Of a stretch of 64,000 nt of DNA, positions 51,288-60,063 are shown piece after piece (position 1 is the stretch's first letter; every line of letters begins with the position of its first letter). Location: positions 248,001 to 312,000 of the forward strand of contig NZ_JAUORX010000001.1 of assembly GCF_030548175.1 (NCBI RefSeq), read 5' to 3'. The notes under the pieces are model-generated. The model saw only the letters and a list, made by a program, of their open reading frames with translations. It did not search any database and was not told the DNA's origin. This DNA is from Cognatishimia sp. 1_MG-2023. Lineage in GTDB: Bacteria > Pseudomonadota > Alphaproteobacteria > Rhodobacterales > Rhodobacteraceae. Position numbers and translations under genes: made by a program.

Positions 51288-52565
51288 CTAATGCATCTTG
51301 GCTTTCATCCGCCGGATCAACCACCAAACAACCCCAATAACAGGCAATGTTAGCCCCGCGATCAGCACCCCCTTAGAGATGCCCAAAACGCTCGTCAGCG
51401 GGTAAAACAAATAGGCCGCCAAGGACACCGCATAGTAACTGATCGCAACAACCGACAGCCCTTCAACCGTTTCCTGCAATCGCAACGCCAAATCGGCACG
51501 ACGATCCATACTTTCCAGCAGTTTTTGGTTCTGCGCAGACCGCGCCACATCTACTTTGGTCCGCAACAATTCCCCGGCCCGCATTGCCCGATCCGCCAGC
51601 GTCTGAATGCGCCCTTCGGTCGAAGCCACCGTACGCATCGCAGGATCGTACCGCCGCATCATGAATTCCGCAAAAGTCTGCCGCGACGCATAGGTCTCTT
51701 CCCGCAAAACCTCGATCCGCTGCTTTACAATCGCTTCATACGCGCGCGTCGCACCAAAGCGAAAAGACGTCCGCGCAACCAATGCTTCCAACTCGCCGGA
51801 AATCCCCAAAAGCGTATTCAGGGTTTCTTCCGCTTCAGCGTCACCGCTCATGTCATCCATCAACGCCGTCAACTGAGGCTCAATCCGTTCCATTTTCTCA
51901 GACACATCCCGAGATTGCGCAAAGCCAAGCATAGACATCGACTTATAGATCTCAATCTCGCAAAGTCGCTGTACCACGCGCCCAATGCGCTGGCGGCCAA
52001 CATTCTCTGACGGAAACACCGCAAACCGCAAATGTCCGGCGGCGCAAATACGAAAATCCCCAGCGATGATCGCGGAGCCATCCAAAACCGAACTCACCGC
52101 CAAACTCTCAGGAACAAACCAGTCCTTTAGCTTCTTTGTTAAGTCATCATCTGATGGGCGCTGCTCGACTCGGATCAAAGCGGATGTAAACCGCATCCCC
52201 GGCGCTTCTGCCAGCCAATCCTCTGGGAAAACCTCAAATTCAGCCGGATCAAACGCACGATCAGACAACCCCGGAGTAAACATCGTAAACGTCACAAATT
52301 CCGCGTGCTGTTCCCACTTCAACTCGTGCCGCCCCAAAGATCCCGAATAATGCGTTGCGCCAGGTTGCGGATGCGGCGCACCAAAGCGATCCAGAAGCTT
52401 TATCAGAAAACCCAAATCATCGCTTTTAGACCGGCCAACTGCATCTCGATCCTTCATAATCGCCAAAAACGCCGCCATCGAAGGCGCCAACAACGACGGG
52501 AAAGGTCGCGCATGCAGTTCGTTGGCAAGCTTATAACGCAGCGGATGGTTTTCTATTGGCGTCAT
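51288..52565 (-). CDS. DUF3422 family membrane-anchored protein
   Basis: 425-residue protein. It begins with the family stretch NHPLRYKLANELHARPFPSL (about residues 5-25), continues with a long soluble, largely helical region, and ends with two hydrophobic helices (VVAISYYAVSLAAYLFYP; GVLIAGLTLPVIGVVWWL) and a short basic tail, so the soluble part is probably anchored to the inner membrane. DUF3422 is widespread in proteobacteria; no function is established. Start ATG 52565 is chosen over an adjoining TTG. It lies 61 bp upstream of argE with no clear link. Confidence 0.85.
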   Translation of the reverse strand: MTPIENHPLRYKLANELHARPFPSLLAPSMAAFLAIMKDRDAVGRSKSDDLGFLIKLLDRFGAPHPQPGATHYSGSLGRHELKWEQHAEFVTFTMFTPGLSDRAFDPAEFEVFPEDWLAEAPGMRFTSALIRVEQRPSDDDLTKKLKDWFVPESLAVSSVLDGSAIIAGDFRICAAGHLRFAVFPSENVGRQRIGRVVQRLCEIEIYKSMSMLGFAQSRDVSEKMERIEPQLTALMDDMSGDAEAEETLNTLLGISGELEALVARTSFRFGATRAYEAIVKQRIEVLREETYASRQTFAEFMMRRYDPAMRTVASTEGRIQTLADRAMRAGELLRTKVDVARSAQNQKLLESMDRRADLALRLQETVEGLSVVAISYYAVSLAAYLFYPLTSVLGISKGVLIAGLTLPVIGVVWWLIRRMKAKMH

Positions 52566-52715
52566 CAAAGGCTCCTGTCATCAAAGCAAACCTATCCGCA
52601 AAGCCAAAATTGTAAAGAAATTTATTTATTTCAACAGCTTACGTGAATACGACGGTATACAAAACCTGTAAACCACTGAAATCCCCATGCCATTTTGAAA
52701 CCTTTGATCGCCCAT

Positions 52716-53081
52716 TCAAGTTTTCGGGGGTTCCCACAACTCAATCGGATTGCCTTCTGGGTCATGAATACGCGCAAACCGGCCATATTCACCGTCTGCT
52801 TCCCACTCTGGATTGGTTTCCACCGCGATCCCCGCGGCCCTTAGCTGCGCCATCATCGCATCAATATCATCGACCCGAAAATTGATCATCCATGGCTGCG
52901 CCATCAAACCAAAATATTCAGTGTCTTTCGCAAATGGCGCAAACACCGTGTATCCCGCTTCTGTGGCCCAAGGCAGCTCTGCAACCTGATCCACCCCAAG
53001 ATGCGTTTCGTACCATTCAGCCAATGCCTTCGGGTCCTTTGCCCGAAAGAAAAAGCCACCAATTCCATTTACTTTTTGCAT
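52716..53081 (-). CDS. VOC family protein (glyoxalase/dioxygenase fold)
   Basis: 121-residue protein with one pair of beta-alpha-beta-beta-beta modules. It begins VNGIGGFFFRAKDPKALAEW (in part), has NFRVDDIDAMMAQLRAAGI in the middle and ends with the classic FARIHDPEGNPIELWEPP, where the Glu is a usual metal ligand. Substrate unknown. An excellent AGGAGG precedes the ATG. It is followed by 147 bp with no gene seen. Confidence 0.87.
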   Translation of the reverse strand: MQKVNGIGGFFFRAKDPKALAEWYETHLGVDQVAELPWATEAGYTVFAPFAKDTEYFGLMAQPWMINFRVDDIDAMMAQLRAAGIAVETNPEWEADGEYGRFARIHDPEGNPIELWEPPKT

Positions 53082-53205
53082 GACATCCTCCTGTGCCTGC
53101 CCATTCTAACACAGTGGGAAATAAGTGCGGAAGGCACGCTCCACCAACGTATCTAAAGGGTCGCACATCCAACGGTTTGCCCCATACAAAGCATCCACGC
53201 ATAAA

Positions 53206-53232
53206 AAAACTCCGCCAAAAAGGCGGAGTTTT
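53206..53232 (-). terminator. Rho-independent terminator of pntAB
   Basis: On the minus strand an 11-bp stem AAAACTCCGCC/GGCGGAGTTTT with a 5-base loop is followed by a T run. It lies 22 bp after the pntB stop. Between it and the VOC start (53082-53205) nothing else is recognised. Confidence 0.9.
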
Positions 53233-53254
53233 CAATTTTTATTTAACGTTAGCC

Positions 53255-54688
53255 TTAAGAGATCAGCGTCAGCAATGTATCCAAGGACGCTTTCGCATCA
53301 CCATAGAACATGCGTGTGTTCTCTTTGTAGAACAGCGGGTTTTCGATACCGGAATACCCAGTACCTTGACCACGCTTAGACACAAACACCTGCTTCGCTT
53401 TCCAGCATTCCAGAACCGGCATGCCCGCGATTGGAGAGTTCGGATCTTCTTGTGCCGCTGGGTTAACGATGTCGTTGGAACCGATAACAATCGCAACATC
53501 CGTTTCCGGGAAGTCGTCGTTGATCTCGTCCATTTCCATCACGATGTCATAAGGCACTTTTGCTTCAGCCAGCAATACGTTCATGTGACCCGGCAAACGA
53601 CCCGCAACTGGGTGGATCGCAAAGCGAACCTCTTTGCCTTTTGCACGCAAACGACGTGTCAGCTCCGCAACGTTCTGCTGCGCCTGTGCAACCGCCATAC
53701 CGTAACCCGGGATGATGATCACAGAGTCTGCTTCGTCCAAAGCTGTCGCAACACCGTCCGCATCAATCGCCACTTGCTCGCCTTCGACTTCCATCGCAGG
53801 ACCAGTTGTGCCGCCGAAACCACCAAGGATAACGCTGACGAACGAACGGTTCATCGCTTTACACATGATGTAGGACAGGATCGCACCAGAAGAACCAACC
53901 AACGCACCAACCACGATCAACAGGTCGTTGCCAAGGCTGAAACCAATCGCTGCTGCTGCCCAACCCGAGTAAGAGTTCAGCATGGAAACAACAACCGGCA
54001 TATCCGCGCCGCCGATACCCATGATCAGGTGGTAACCGATGAACAGCGCCGCCAAAGTCATCAACGTCAGTGGCAGTACGCCACCGGTGTTGCAGTACCA
54101 GATCAAGCAGATCGCAGACAGCACCGCCGCGCCAGCGTTCAACATGTGACCGCCCGGAAGCTTCGTTGCCGCCGAAGACACCTTGCCCGCCAATTTGCCA
54201 TAAGCAACGACAGAACCAGTGAATGTCACCGCACCAATAAAGACACCCAAGAACAGCTCAACCCGTAGGATGCCGATCTCAATCGCGTCTTTCTTAGCCA
54301 AAAGTGCTGCAAAACCATCCAACGCTTTCTTTTCGGCATCGTCCATAACCAGTACGCGGCCCAGTTCAATATGCGCGATAACGCCCACAAAAACCGCAGC
54401 CAAACCAACCAGCGAGTGCATCGCAGCCACCAGTTGCGGCATTTCGGTCATCTGAACCTTTTGCGCAACGTAGTAACCAATCGAACCACCACCGGCGATC
54501 AGCAGGATAGACAAAAGCCACAGACCAGAGCCCGGACCAATCAGCGTTGCAGCCACGGCCAAAGCCATACCTACAATACCATACCAAACAGCGCGTTTCG
54601 CGCTTTCTTGACCGCTCAGACCACCCAATGACAGGATGAACAGAACTGCTGCGACGACATAGGCCGCTGTAGTGAAACCAAATTCCAT
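53255..54688 (-). CDS. pntB: NAD(P) transhydrogenase subunit beta
   Basis: 477-residue inner-membrane subunit with eight or nine N-terminal helices forming most of the proton channel and a C-terminal NADP-binding domain III ([33 protein letters not shown] in part; [19 protein letters not shown] in part). With PntA it moves hydride from NADH to NADP using the proton gradient. It follows pntA by 13 bp and ends at the terminator at 53206. Confidence 0.96.
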   Translation of the reverse strand: MEFGFTTAAYVVAAVLFILSLGGLSGQESAKRAVWYGIVGMALAVAATLIGPGSGLWLLSILLIAGGGSIGYYVAQKVQMTEMPQLVAAMHSLVGLAAVFVGVIAHIELGRVLVMDDAEKKALDGFAALLAKKDAIEIGILRVELFLGVFIGAVTFTGSVVAYGKLAGKVSSAATKLPGGHMLNAGAAVLSAICLIWYCNTGGVLPLTLMTLAALFIGYHLIMGIGGADMPVVVSMLNSYSGWAAAAIGFSLGNDLLIVVGALVGSSGAILSYIMCKAMNRSFVSVILGGFGGTTGPAMEVEGEQVAIDADGVATALDEADSVIIIPGYGMAVAQAQQNVAELTRRLRAKGKEVRFAIHPVAGRLPGHMNVLLAEAKVPYDIVMEMDEINDDFPETDVAIVIGSNDIVNPAAQEDPNSPIAGMPVLECWKAKQVFVSKRGQGTGYSGIENPLFYKENTRMFYGDAKASLDTLLTLIS

Positions 54689-54701
54689 TGTCCCCGTCTC
54701 C

Positions 54702-56276
54702 TTAAGATTTCTGGAACATGGCGAGCATGCGCCGTGTTACGAGGAAGCCGCCGAAAATGTTGATCCCGGCCATAAAGACCGAAAGCGCGGCGAGGATAAT
54801 CACCAAGGCTGATCCAGAACCAATCTGCATCAAAGCACCCAAAATGATGATCGAGGAAATCGCGTTGGTCACAGCCATCAAAGGTGTGTGCAAGCTGTGC
54901 GCCACGCCCCAGATCACTTGGAAGCCAACAAAGACCGCCAGAACAAACACGATAAAGTGCTGCATAAAGCTGGCAGGCGCGAAAAGACCCGCACCCAAAA
55001 TCAATGCACCACCAACGGCAAGCAAAGTAACCTGCTGCTTGGTTTGCGCTTTGAATTCAGCAACTTCCTGAGCGCGCTTCTCTTCCGGAGTCAGCTCTGG
55101 AGCCACCTCTTTCGGTTTCTGCGCCGCAATCGCCTGCACTTTTGGTGGGGGCGGTGGGAATGTGATGTCACCTTCAAAGGTCACTGTCGCGCCACGGATA
55201 ACATCGTCTTCCATGTCGTGATTGATTTGACCGTCTTTTTCAGGGGTCAGGTCAGTCATCATGTGACGGATGTTTGTCGCGTACAATGTCGATGCTTGTG
55301 ACGCCATACGAGATGGGAAGTCAGTGTAACCAACGATGGTCACGCCGTTGTCTGTGACGATCTTCTCGTCCATCACAGTGCCTTCGGCGTTGCCGCCGCG
55401 CTCTGCAGCAAGGTCAACAATAACAGAACCCGGCTTCATCGCCGCGATCATGTCTTCAAGCCATAGCTTTGGTGCTGGACGGTTCGGGATCAACGCTGTG
55501 GTGATCACGATGTCAACTTCGGGCGCCAATTCACGGAATTTCGCCAACTGCGCTTCGCGGAATTCTGGGCTAGAAACAGAGGCATAGCCACCGGTCGCCG
55601 CGCCGTCTTGCTGTTCTTCCTCAAAGTCGAGGTAAACAAACTCGGCCCCCATGGATTCAACTTGCTCAGCCACTTCTGGACGCACGTCAAACGCATAGGT
55701 GATTGCACCCAGCGACGTCGCCGTACCAATAGCCGCCAAACCAGCAACACCCGCACCAACAACCAAGATCTTCGCAGGAGGAACTTTACCCGCCGCTGTG
55801 ATCTGACCGGTAAAGAAACGGCCAAAGTTGTTACCCGCTTCGATCACCGCGCGATAACCCGCGATATTCGCCATGGACGACAAAGCATCCATTTTCTGAG
55901 CGCGCGAGATACGAGGCACCATTTCCATGGCGATCACATTCGCGCCCTTGGCTTTGGCAGCTTCCATGCCTTCTTCGTTCCCGGCTGGGTTGAAGAAAGA
56001 GATCAGCGTCTTGTCTTTTGTCAGGCGCTTTAGCTCAACCGCTTCCGGCTGACGCACCTTTGCAATAATGTCGACCTCTTTCCAAAGCCCGGCTGCGGTC
56101 TTGATGACCTCAACGCCAGCTTCTTCATAAAGAGCGTCAGAAAAACCTGCAGCTTCACCTGCACCTTTTTCGATTGCACACTCATATCCAAGCTTTTGCA
56201 GTTGCTTGGCGGAGTCCGGGGTCATAGCGACACGCGCCTCACCCTCAAAGATCTCCTTTGGTGTTCCGATTTTCAC
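54702..56276 (-). CDS. pntA: NAD(P) transhydrogenase subunit alpha
   Basis: 524-residue subunit in the undivided form. Residues about 1-370 are the NAD-binding domain I, alanine-dehydrogenase-like ([39 protein letters not shown]), then a charged linker with PPPPPK and a Lys/Glu-rich stretch, and three or four C-terminal membrane helices. Start is GTG at 56276, giving the standard MKIGTPKE; GGGGG lies a little far upstream. A hairpin stands in its leader (56310-56335). Confidence 0.96.
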   Translation of the reverse strand: MKIGTPKEIFEGEARVAMTPDSAKQLQKLGYECAIEKGAGEAAGFSDALYEEAGVEVIKTAAGLWKEVDIIAKVRQPEAVELKRLTKDKTLISFFNPAGNEEGMEAAKAKGANVIAMEMVPRISRAQKMDALSSMANIAGYRAVIEAGNNFGRFFTGQITAAGKVPPAKILVVGAGVAGLAAIGTATSLGAITYAFDVRPEVAEQVESMGAEFVYLDFEEEQQDGAATGGYASVSSPEFREAQLAKFRELAPEVDIVITTALIPNRPAPKLWLEDMIAAMKPGSVIVDLAAERGGNAEGTVMDEKIVTDNGVTIVGYTDFPSRMASQASTLYATNIRHMMTDLTPEKDGQINHDMEDDVIRGATVTFEGDITFPPPPPKVQAIAAQKPKEVAPELTPEEKRAQEVAEFKAQTKQQVTLLAVGGALILGAGLFAPASFMQHFIVFVLAVFVGFQVIWGVAHSLHTPLMAVTNAISSIIILGALMQIGSGSALVIILAALSVFMAGINIFGGFLVTRRMLAMFQKS

Positions 56277-56728
56277 GTTTCCAGTCCCCCTATACAGAAC
56301 TTTCCATTCCCCGGTCCGGTCTTAGCCGGCTCGGGATTTCCTTACTTTGTACAGCCCTATTTCACAAGTAATTGCTACAGAAATAGTCCCTGTTGCGACC
56401 ATTCGTTACGCCAATGTTTCGTGGTAGCGCTGTCATGCGCAAACCCGATCCGGAATTCAGCAAGCAAATAGAAAAATAAACTAGAGAACTGATGAATAAA
56501 AACATTTCGTTCATATGTTTCGGTCTCCTACCTTGCAAAACATGGCCCAACGGCCATCTCTCGCCCCCTGCACGCCAATCCGTCACGCACAAAGATTTCT
56601 ATCATGCACCCTTTATGCGCAATTTAATTACAAGCGCAATATTTTTCTGCACTGCGGCATAGCGACGTCGCGACACAATCGGTTGCGTCACTTTACGGTC
56701 ACACCTAATGTTTTCGAAAAGGCGCACA
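56277..56728. other. Divergent non-coding region between pntA and the YjbR gene
   Basis: 452 bp without a convincing gene. Near pntA, CCCGGTCCGG and CCGGCTCGGG (56310-56335) form an eight-pair hairpin with a small internal loop in the pntA leader, not followed by T residues. GCGACGTCGC (56662-56671) is a perfect 10-bp palindrome near the YjbR start. A 76-codon minus-strand frame (56362-56592) has no supporting signals. No tRNA-like fold was recognised. Confidence 0.6.
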
Positions 56729-57097
56729 ATGACCCGAGACGAATTCAACACTTTTTGCAAAGCAATGCCTGCAACATCCCATGTCGTTCAATGGGGCAAT
56801 GCCGATGTCTGGAAAGTCGGCGGCAAGGTCTTTGCCATTTGCGGATGGAATGAAGGCAAAGATGCCTTCACGTTCAAAGTCACTCCACTTGCCTTCGAAG
56901 TTTTGCAGGAACAACCAGGCATTCGCCCTGCCCCCTATCTCGCATCACGCGGGATGAAATGGTTACAACAATACGGCGAGCCGGGCCTATCAGACGCAGA
57001 ACTCAAAACGCACATTGAGGTTTCATATGGGTTAGTCTCTGCAGGGCTTTCCAAGAAAAAACGCACAGAGCTTGGCATTCCGGAACCTAAAGAATGA
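56729..57097 (+). CDS. MmcQ/YjbR family DNA-binding-like protein
   Basis: 122-residue protein with the CyaY-like/YjbR fold. Typical stretches are WGNADVWKVGGKVFAICGWN (residues about 22-41), FTFKVTPLAFEVLQEQPGIRPAPYLASRGMKWLQ (in part) and the C-terminal SYGLVSAGLSKKKR. Members are described as DNA-binding by similarity, but a firm role is lacking. The open frame begins seven codons upstream; ATG at 56729 is preferred because AAAAGG is properly spaced before it. It converges with the TetR gene four bases later. Confidence 0.87.
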   Translation: MTRDEFNTFCKAMPATSHVVQWGNADVWKVGGKVFAICGWNEGKDAFTFKVTPLAFEVLQEQPGIRPAPYLASRGMKWLQQYGEPGLSDAELKTHIEVSYGLVSAGLSKKKRTELGIPEPKE

Positions 57098-57100
57098 ACG

Positions 57101-57697
57101 CTAAGCAGTAAGCCCACGCGCAAACATCAACGCAAATTGATCCCGACCTGCCGCATAGTCATCATAGCTAGGAACACCTGCCTTCAGTCCCCACAATGCG
57201 GTCATCATCAAACGTGCGACATCCACAGAAGATCCGCCATAGGGCCGCAGATCAATACGATCTTCGGCGGCCAATCCGTCCAGCCACTCAGCATAAAGCC
57301 CAATGATCTTGGCATCACCAGCGGCCACCACCTCTCCTGCTGCTGTAGTTTTCGCATCTAGCAATTCGCCGCCATGCGGAGAATTCAACAAAGCCTTGAA
57401 CGCCTCCCCGGACTGCGCCCGAAAACCAGCCAGCAATACGTCATCAACAGAACCGGGCTGACTTAACGCCGCTTTCAAATCCAAGTAAGATTGCTCGTAG
57501 TACCAAGCGACCAATGTCCGAAAGATGTCTTCTTTGTTTTTAAACTGAAGATACACAGCCGCACGCGACATCGCTGCGCCCTGAGCAATATCCTCCATCG
57601 ACGTACGTCGAAATCCGTACATCCCAAACGCCTCAAAGGCTGCTTTCAAAATGGCGGCCAGTTTGGGGTCCTTGGGGAGCGGTAGTTTTTCTTCCAT
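57101..57697 (-). CDS. TetR/AcrR family transcriptional regulator
   Basis: 198-residue repressor-type regulator. N-terminal helix-turn-helix: GFRRTSMEDIAQGAAMSRAAVYLQFKNKEDIFRTL (in part, about residues 28-62); the rest is a helical ligand-binding domain. It is divergent from the SDR gene at 57804, and the 106-bp gap contains a perfect palindrome and several TGTCA half sites, so it probably represses itself and the SDR gene. The ligand is unknown. Confidence 0.9.
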   Translation of the reverse strand: MEEKLPLPKDPKLAAILKAAFEAFGMYGFRRTSMEDIAQGAAMSRAAVYLQFKNKEDIFRTLVAWYYEQSYLDLKAALSQPGSVDDVLLAGFRAQSGEAFKALLNSPHGGELLDAKTTAAGEVVAAGDAKIIGLYAEWLDGLAAEDRIDLRPYGGSSVDVARLMMTALWGLKAGVPSYDDYAAGRDQFALMFARGLTA

Positions 57698-57707
57698 ATC
57701 AAGCTTC

Positions 57708-57761
57708 TGACAATTTTACCAAAATTTGTCAATTGACACACTGACACTTTGCACTAAATAT
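57708..57761. promoter_or_regulatory. Divergent promoter with palindromic operator between TetR and SDR genes
   Basis: TGTCAATTGACA (57727-57738) is a perfect 12-bp palindrome in which both strands read TTGACA. On the plus strand TTGACA (57733-57738) is followed after 17 bp by AAATAT (57756-57761). TGACAA (57708-57713) and TTGTCA (57726-57731) form an outer inverted repeat, and further TGACA/TGTCA units lie at 57742-57746 and 57761-57765. A TetR dimer bound here would block both promoters. Confidence 0.6.
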
Positions 57762-57803
57762 GTCATATCGACAAGTTCGCCATCTCAGAAACGGAGTTTA
57801 GCT

Positions 57804-58586
57804 GTGAAAAAAACTGCGCTCATCACCGGGGCTTCGTCTGGCATCGGTAAAGAATTTGCCAAATATCACGCCTCAAAAGGTGGCGATCTCATCATCACAG
57901 CCCGCCGAGAAGGCGCGCTTTCAGAATTAAAGGCAGAGCTCGAAGCCCAACATGGAGTGACCGTGCACGTCATCGCCCTTGATCTTGCCGCTTCAGATGG
58001 TGCGCGCAATCTTATCGATGAAATCCAATCGCGCGACTTAACCGTTGATATACTAATCAACAACGCAGGCTTTGGCGGGCACGGAATGCACATTAACCGT
58101 AGCTGGGCTTCAGAGGCTGCGATGATCGACCTTAACGTGAAAGCTTTGGCCGAACTTAGCCACGCATTTGGCATGCAAATGATAGAGAATGGCGGTGGCA
58201 AAATTCTCAACGTTGCCTCAACGGCAGCAATGATACCTGGCCCGCTACAAGCCGTTTACTTTGCATCAAAAGCATTCGTCATGTCCTATAGCCAGGCGCT
58301 GGATGAAGAGATGCGCGACAAAGGTGTTACCGTGACCTCGCTCAATCCTGGCCTCGTCCTGACAGAGTTTGTGGCAACGGCCAACCTTGGCAACACGGGT
58401 CTTAGCAAACAAAAAGGAGCATCAGCCGCGAGTGTCGCAAAGATCGGCTATGATGGAATGCTCAAAGGCAAACTTGTTGTAATCAATGAGCCGCGTCTTG
58501 CCTTTATGCTAAACTGGATCACTCCCTTATTGCCGCGGCGTATCGTGTTGCGCCTCATCAAAGGAATGCAATCCAAACCGGCCTAA
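57804..58586 (+). CDS. SDR family NAD(P)-dependent oxidoreductase
   Basis: 260-residue classical short-chain dehydrogenase. TGASSGIG (residues about 8-15), NNAG near 88, catalytic Ser in NVASTAAM and YFASK with the catalytic Tyr and Lys. The pattern ITGASSGIGKEFAKYHASKG and a C-terminal hydrophobic helix (FMLNWITPLLPRRIVL) resemble the DltE/YqjQ-like group often found in lipid metabolism. GTG at 57804 is chosen because GGAG precedes it and the upstream frame is unsupported. It is the likely target of the divergent TetR protein. Confidence 0.87.
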   Translation: MKKTALITGASSGIGKEFAKYHASKGGDLIITARREGALSELKAELEAQHGVTVHVIALDLAASDGARNLIDEIQSRDLTVDILINNAGFGGHGMHINRSWASEAAMIDLNVKALAELSHAFGMQMIENGGGKILNVASTAAMIPGPLQAVYFASKAFVMSYSQALDEEMRDKGVTVTSLNPGLVLTEFVATANLGNTGLSKQKGASAASVAKIGYDGMLKGKLVVINEPRLAFMLNWITPLLPRRIVLRLIKGMQSKPA

Positions 58587-58587
58587 T

Positions 58588-59352
58588 TTAGGCCATTCCA
58601 GAGCACCGACTGGACCAAGCCCGCGCAGCGTCACCAAAGGCGGTAAACAACGGCCGGCTAACCGGATCATGCGCCGCATTCCATTCTGGGTGCCATTGCA
58701 CCGCCAAAGTAAACCCCGGCGCATCTTTGATATAGGTCGCTTCGGGGGTCCCGTCTGGTGCATGCCCCTCAACAACAACCCGCGCCCCGGCCTCTTTGAT
58801 CCCCTGCCCATGTAGTGTGTTTGTCAAAACGGTCTGTGACCCCATCAACCGATGAAACACCCCACCTTCGACAAAACTCACCTCATGCCGCAGCTCAAAC
58901 TTTTCTTCTAACGTGCCATCCGGCGGCATCCGGTGGTTCATACGCCCCGGCAAATCGCGAATTTCAGGATAAAGCGAGCCACCCATAGCCACATTCACCT
59001 CTTGAAAGCCACGGCACACACCTAAAAAGGGCTGCCCACTCTCAACGCAAGCCCGCACCAATGGCAATACAATCGCATCACGCGCCTGATCAAACTCGCC
59101 ATGTGCATCGGTGACGTCCTCGCCATATTCACTGGGATGTACATTGGGTCGCCCACCGGTCAGCAAAAAACCATCGCATTGCGCCAATAACTCCGGCACC
59201 GAAACCAACCGAGGGTCCGCCGGGATCAACAAGGGCATGCAACCTGCCACCTGCGCAATCGCCTCAGAGTTCATCTTCCCACCCGCATGGGCCGGATATT
59301 GATCATCAATCAAATACTGATTGCCAATGATGCCAACAACGGGACGGCGCAT
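58588..59352 (-). CDS. Gamma-glutamyl-gamma-aminobutyrate hydrolase family protein (PuuD-like, class I amidotransferase)
   Basis: 254-residue peptidase C26 enzyme. GVCRG with nucleophile Cys113, TGGRPNVHPSEYG (about 65-77), NTLHGQGI and the His/Glu pair in WHPEWNA are the class I amidotransferase triad region. PuuD cleaves gamma-glutamyl-GABA in putrescine use; an agmatine-deiminase-like gene at 60064 would fit polyamine breakdown, but other gamma-glutamyl substrates are possible. It converges with the SDR gene, with one base between the stop codons. Confidence 0.85.
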   Translation of the reverse strand: MRRPVVGIIGNQYLIDDQYPAHAGGKMNSEAIAQVAGCMPLLIPADPRLVSVPELLAQCDGFLLTGGRPNVHPSEYGEDVTDAHGEFDQARDAIVLPLVRACVESGQPFLGVCRGFQEVNVAMGGSLYPEIRDLPGRMNHRMPPDGTLEEKFELRHEVSFVEGGVFHRLMGSQTVLTNTLHGQGIKEAGARVVVEGHAPDGTPEATYIKDAPGFTLAVQWHPEWNAAHDPVSRPLFTAFGDAARAWSSRCSGMA

Positions 59353-59492
59353 AGAGGTCCTTTCGAAAAATCCAAGGAAAAGACTACAGCAAGAAGACGC
59401 AACAACCAGCGAATTCTAAGGAACCAAAGTTCACCATGGTCAAATAGACCATAAAACCGGCGGAATTGCCCACCAATCTGGCTGTTCGCCAG

Positions 59493-59522
59493 CCCCGACG
59501 CCAGCCTTCGCCAGCGTCGGGG
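59493..59522 (-). repeat. Inverted repeat with nearby CTGGCG direct repeats after glcG
   Basis: CCCCGACGC and GCGTCGGGG form a perfect 9-bp inverted repeat with a 12-base loop, 12 bp after the glcG stop. On the minus strand CTGGCG occurs three times between about 59480 and 59515. No T run follows, so termination is uncertain. Beyond it, to 59352, nothing else is recognised in the gap. Confidence 0.45.
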
Positions 59523-59534
59523 ATCAGCTAACTC

Positions 59535-59963
59535 TTATGCTTCGCCTTCTAGGCCAGCCGCAGCAATCCCTGCCAGCGCAGCTTCTGCATCGTTTTCAGA
59601 GGTATCGCCCGTCAGGCCAACCGCACCAATGATGCCGCCCTTTTTGTCGCGCACCAAAACGCCACCCGGAACCGGGATCACCTGCCCACCATAGGCACCG
59701 TTCACAGCGGCCATGAAATACGGCTGTTGTTCCGCGCGTGCCATCTGCGCACGACCCGCCATGCCCAACATCACCGCGCCATAAGCTTTACCATGCGCAA
59801 TCGCAAACCGCCCAGGGGCCGAGTCATCTTCGCGTTCAAACGCAATCACATGCCCGCCTGCATCCATCACCACAACAGAAAGCGGCTTTAGGTTCATCTC
59901 GCGGCCTTGCTCTAATGACTTACGAATGATCGTACGCGCCTTGCGCAAATTGATTTCTGCCAT
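59535..59963 (-). CDS. glcG: GlcG/HbpS family protein
   Basis: 142-residue protein of the DUF336 fold. Stretches: LSVVVMDAGGHVIAFEREDD (about 27-46), RFAIAHGKAYGAVMLGMAGR, GGVLVRDKKGGIIGAVGLTGD (in part) and the acidic end DAEAALAGIAAAGLEGEA. Family members include HbpS, which binds heme or senses redox stress, and GlcG, encoded in glycolate operons. No signal peptide, so it is probably cytoplasmic. It lies upstream of an agmatine-deiminase-like gene and malate synthase G on the same strand order glcB-aguA-like-glcG. Confidence 0.82.
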   Translation of the reverse strand: MAEINLRKARTIIRKSLEQGREMNLKPLSVVVMDAGGHVIAFEREDDSAPGRFAIAHGKAYGAVMLGMAGRAQMARAEQQPYFMAAVNGAYGGQVIPVPGGVLVRDKKGGIIGAVGLTGDTSENDAEAALAGIAAAGLEGEA

Positions 59964-60063
59964 GGTTCTGTCCCTACCCTTGTTTAATGCAGCCTATCGC
60001 TGCTTTCGTCGCTTGCATCATTGCCTAGTTGGCTTGCATTGGAAACGATATTTCGGGGGAAAA

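Noticed and set aside
53093-54268. 391-codon plus-strand frame
   Set aside because: It lies antisense to pntB, is full of His/Arg/Thr typical of shadow frames, and has no Shine-Dalgarno.
56362-56592. 76-codon minus-strand frame upstream of pntA
   Set aside because: No Shine-Dalgarno, no recognisable domain; a short hydrophobic stretch alone is not enough.
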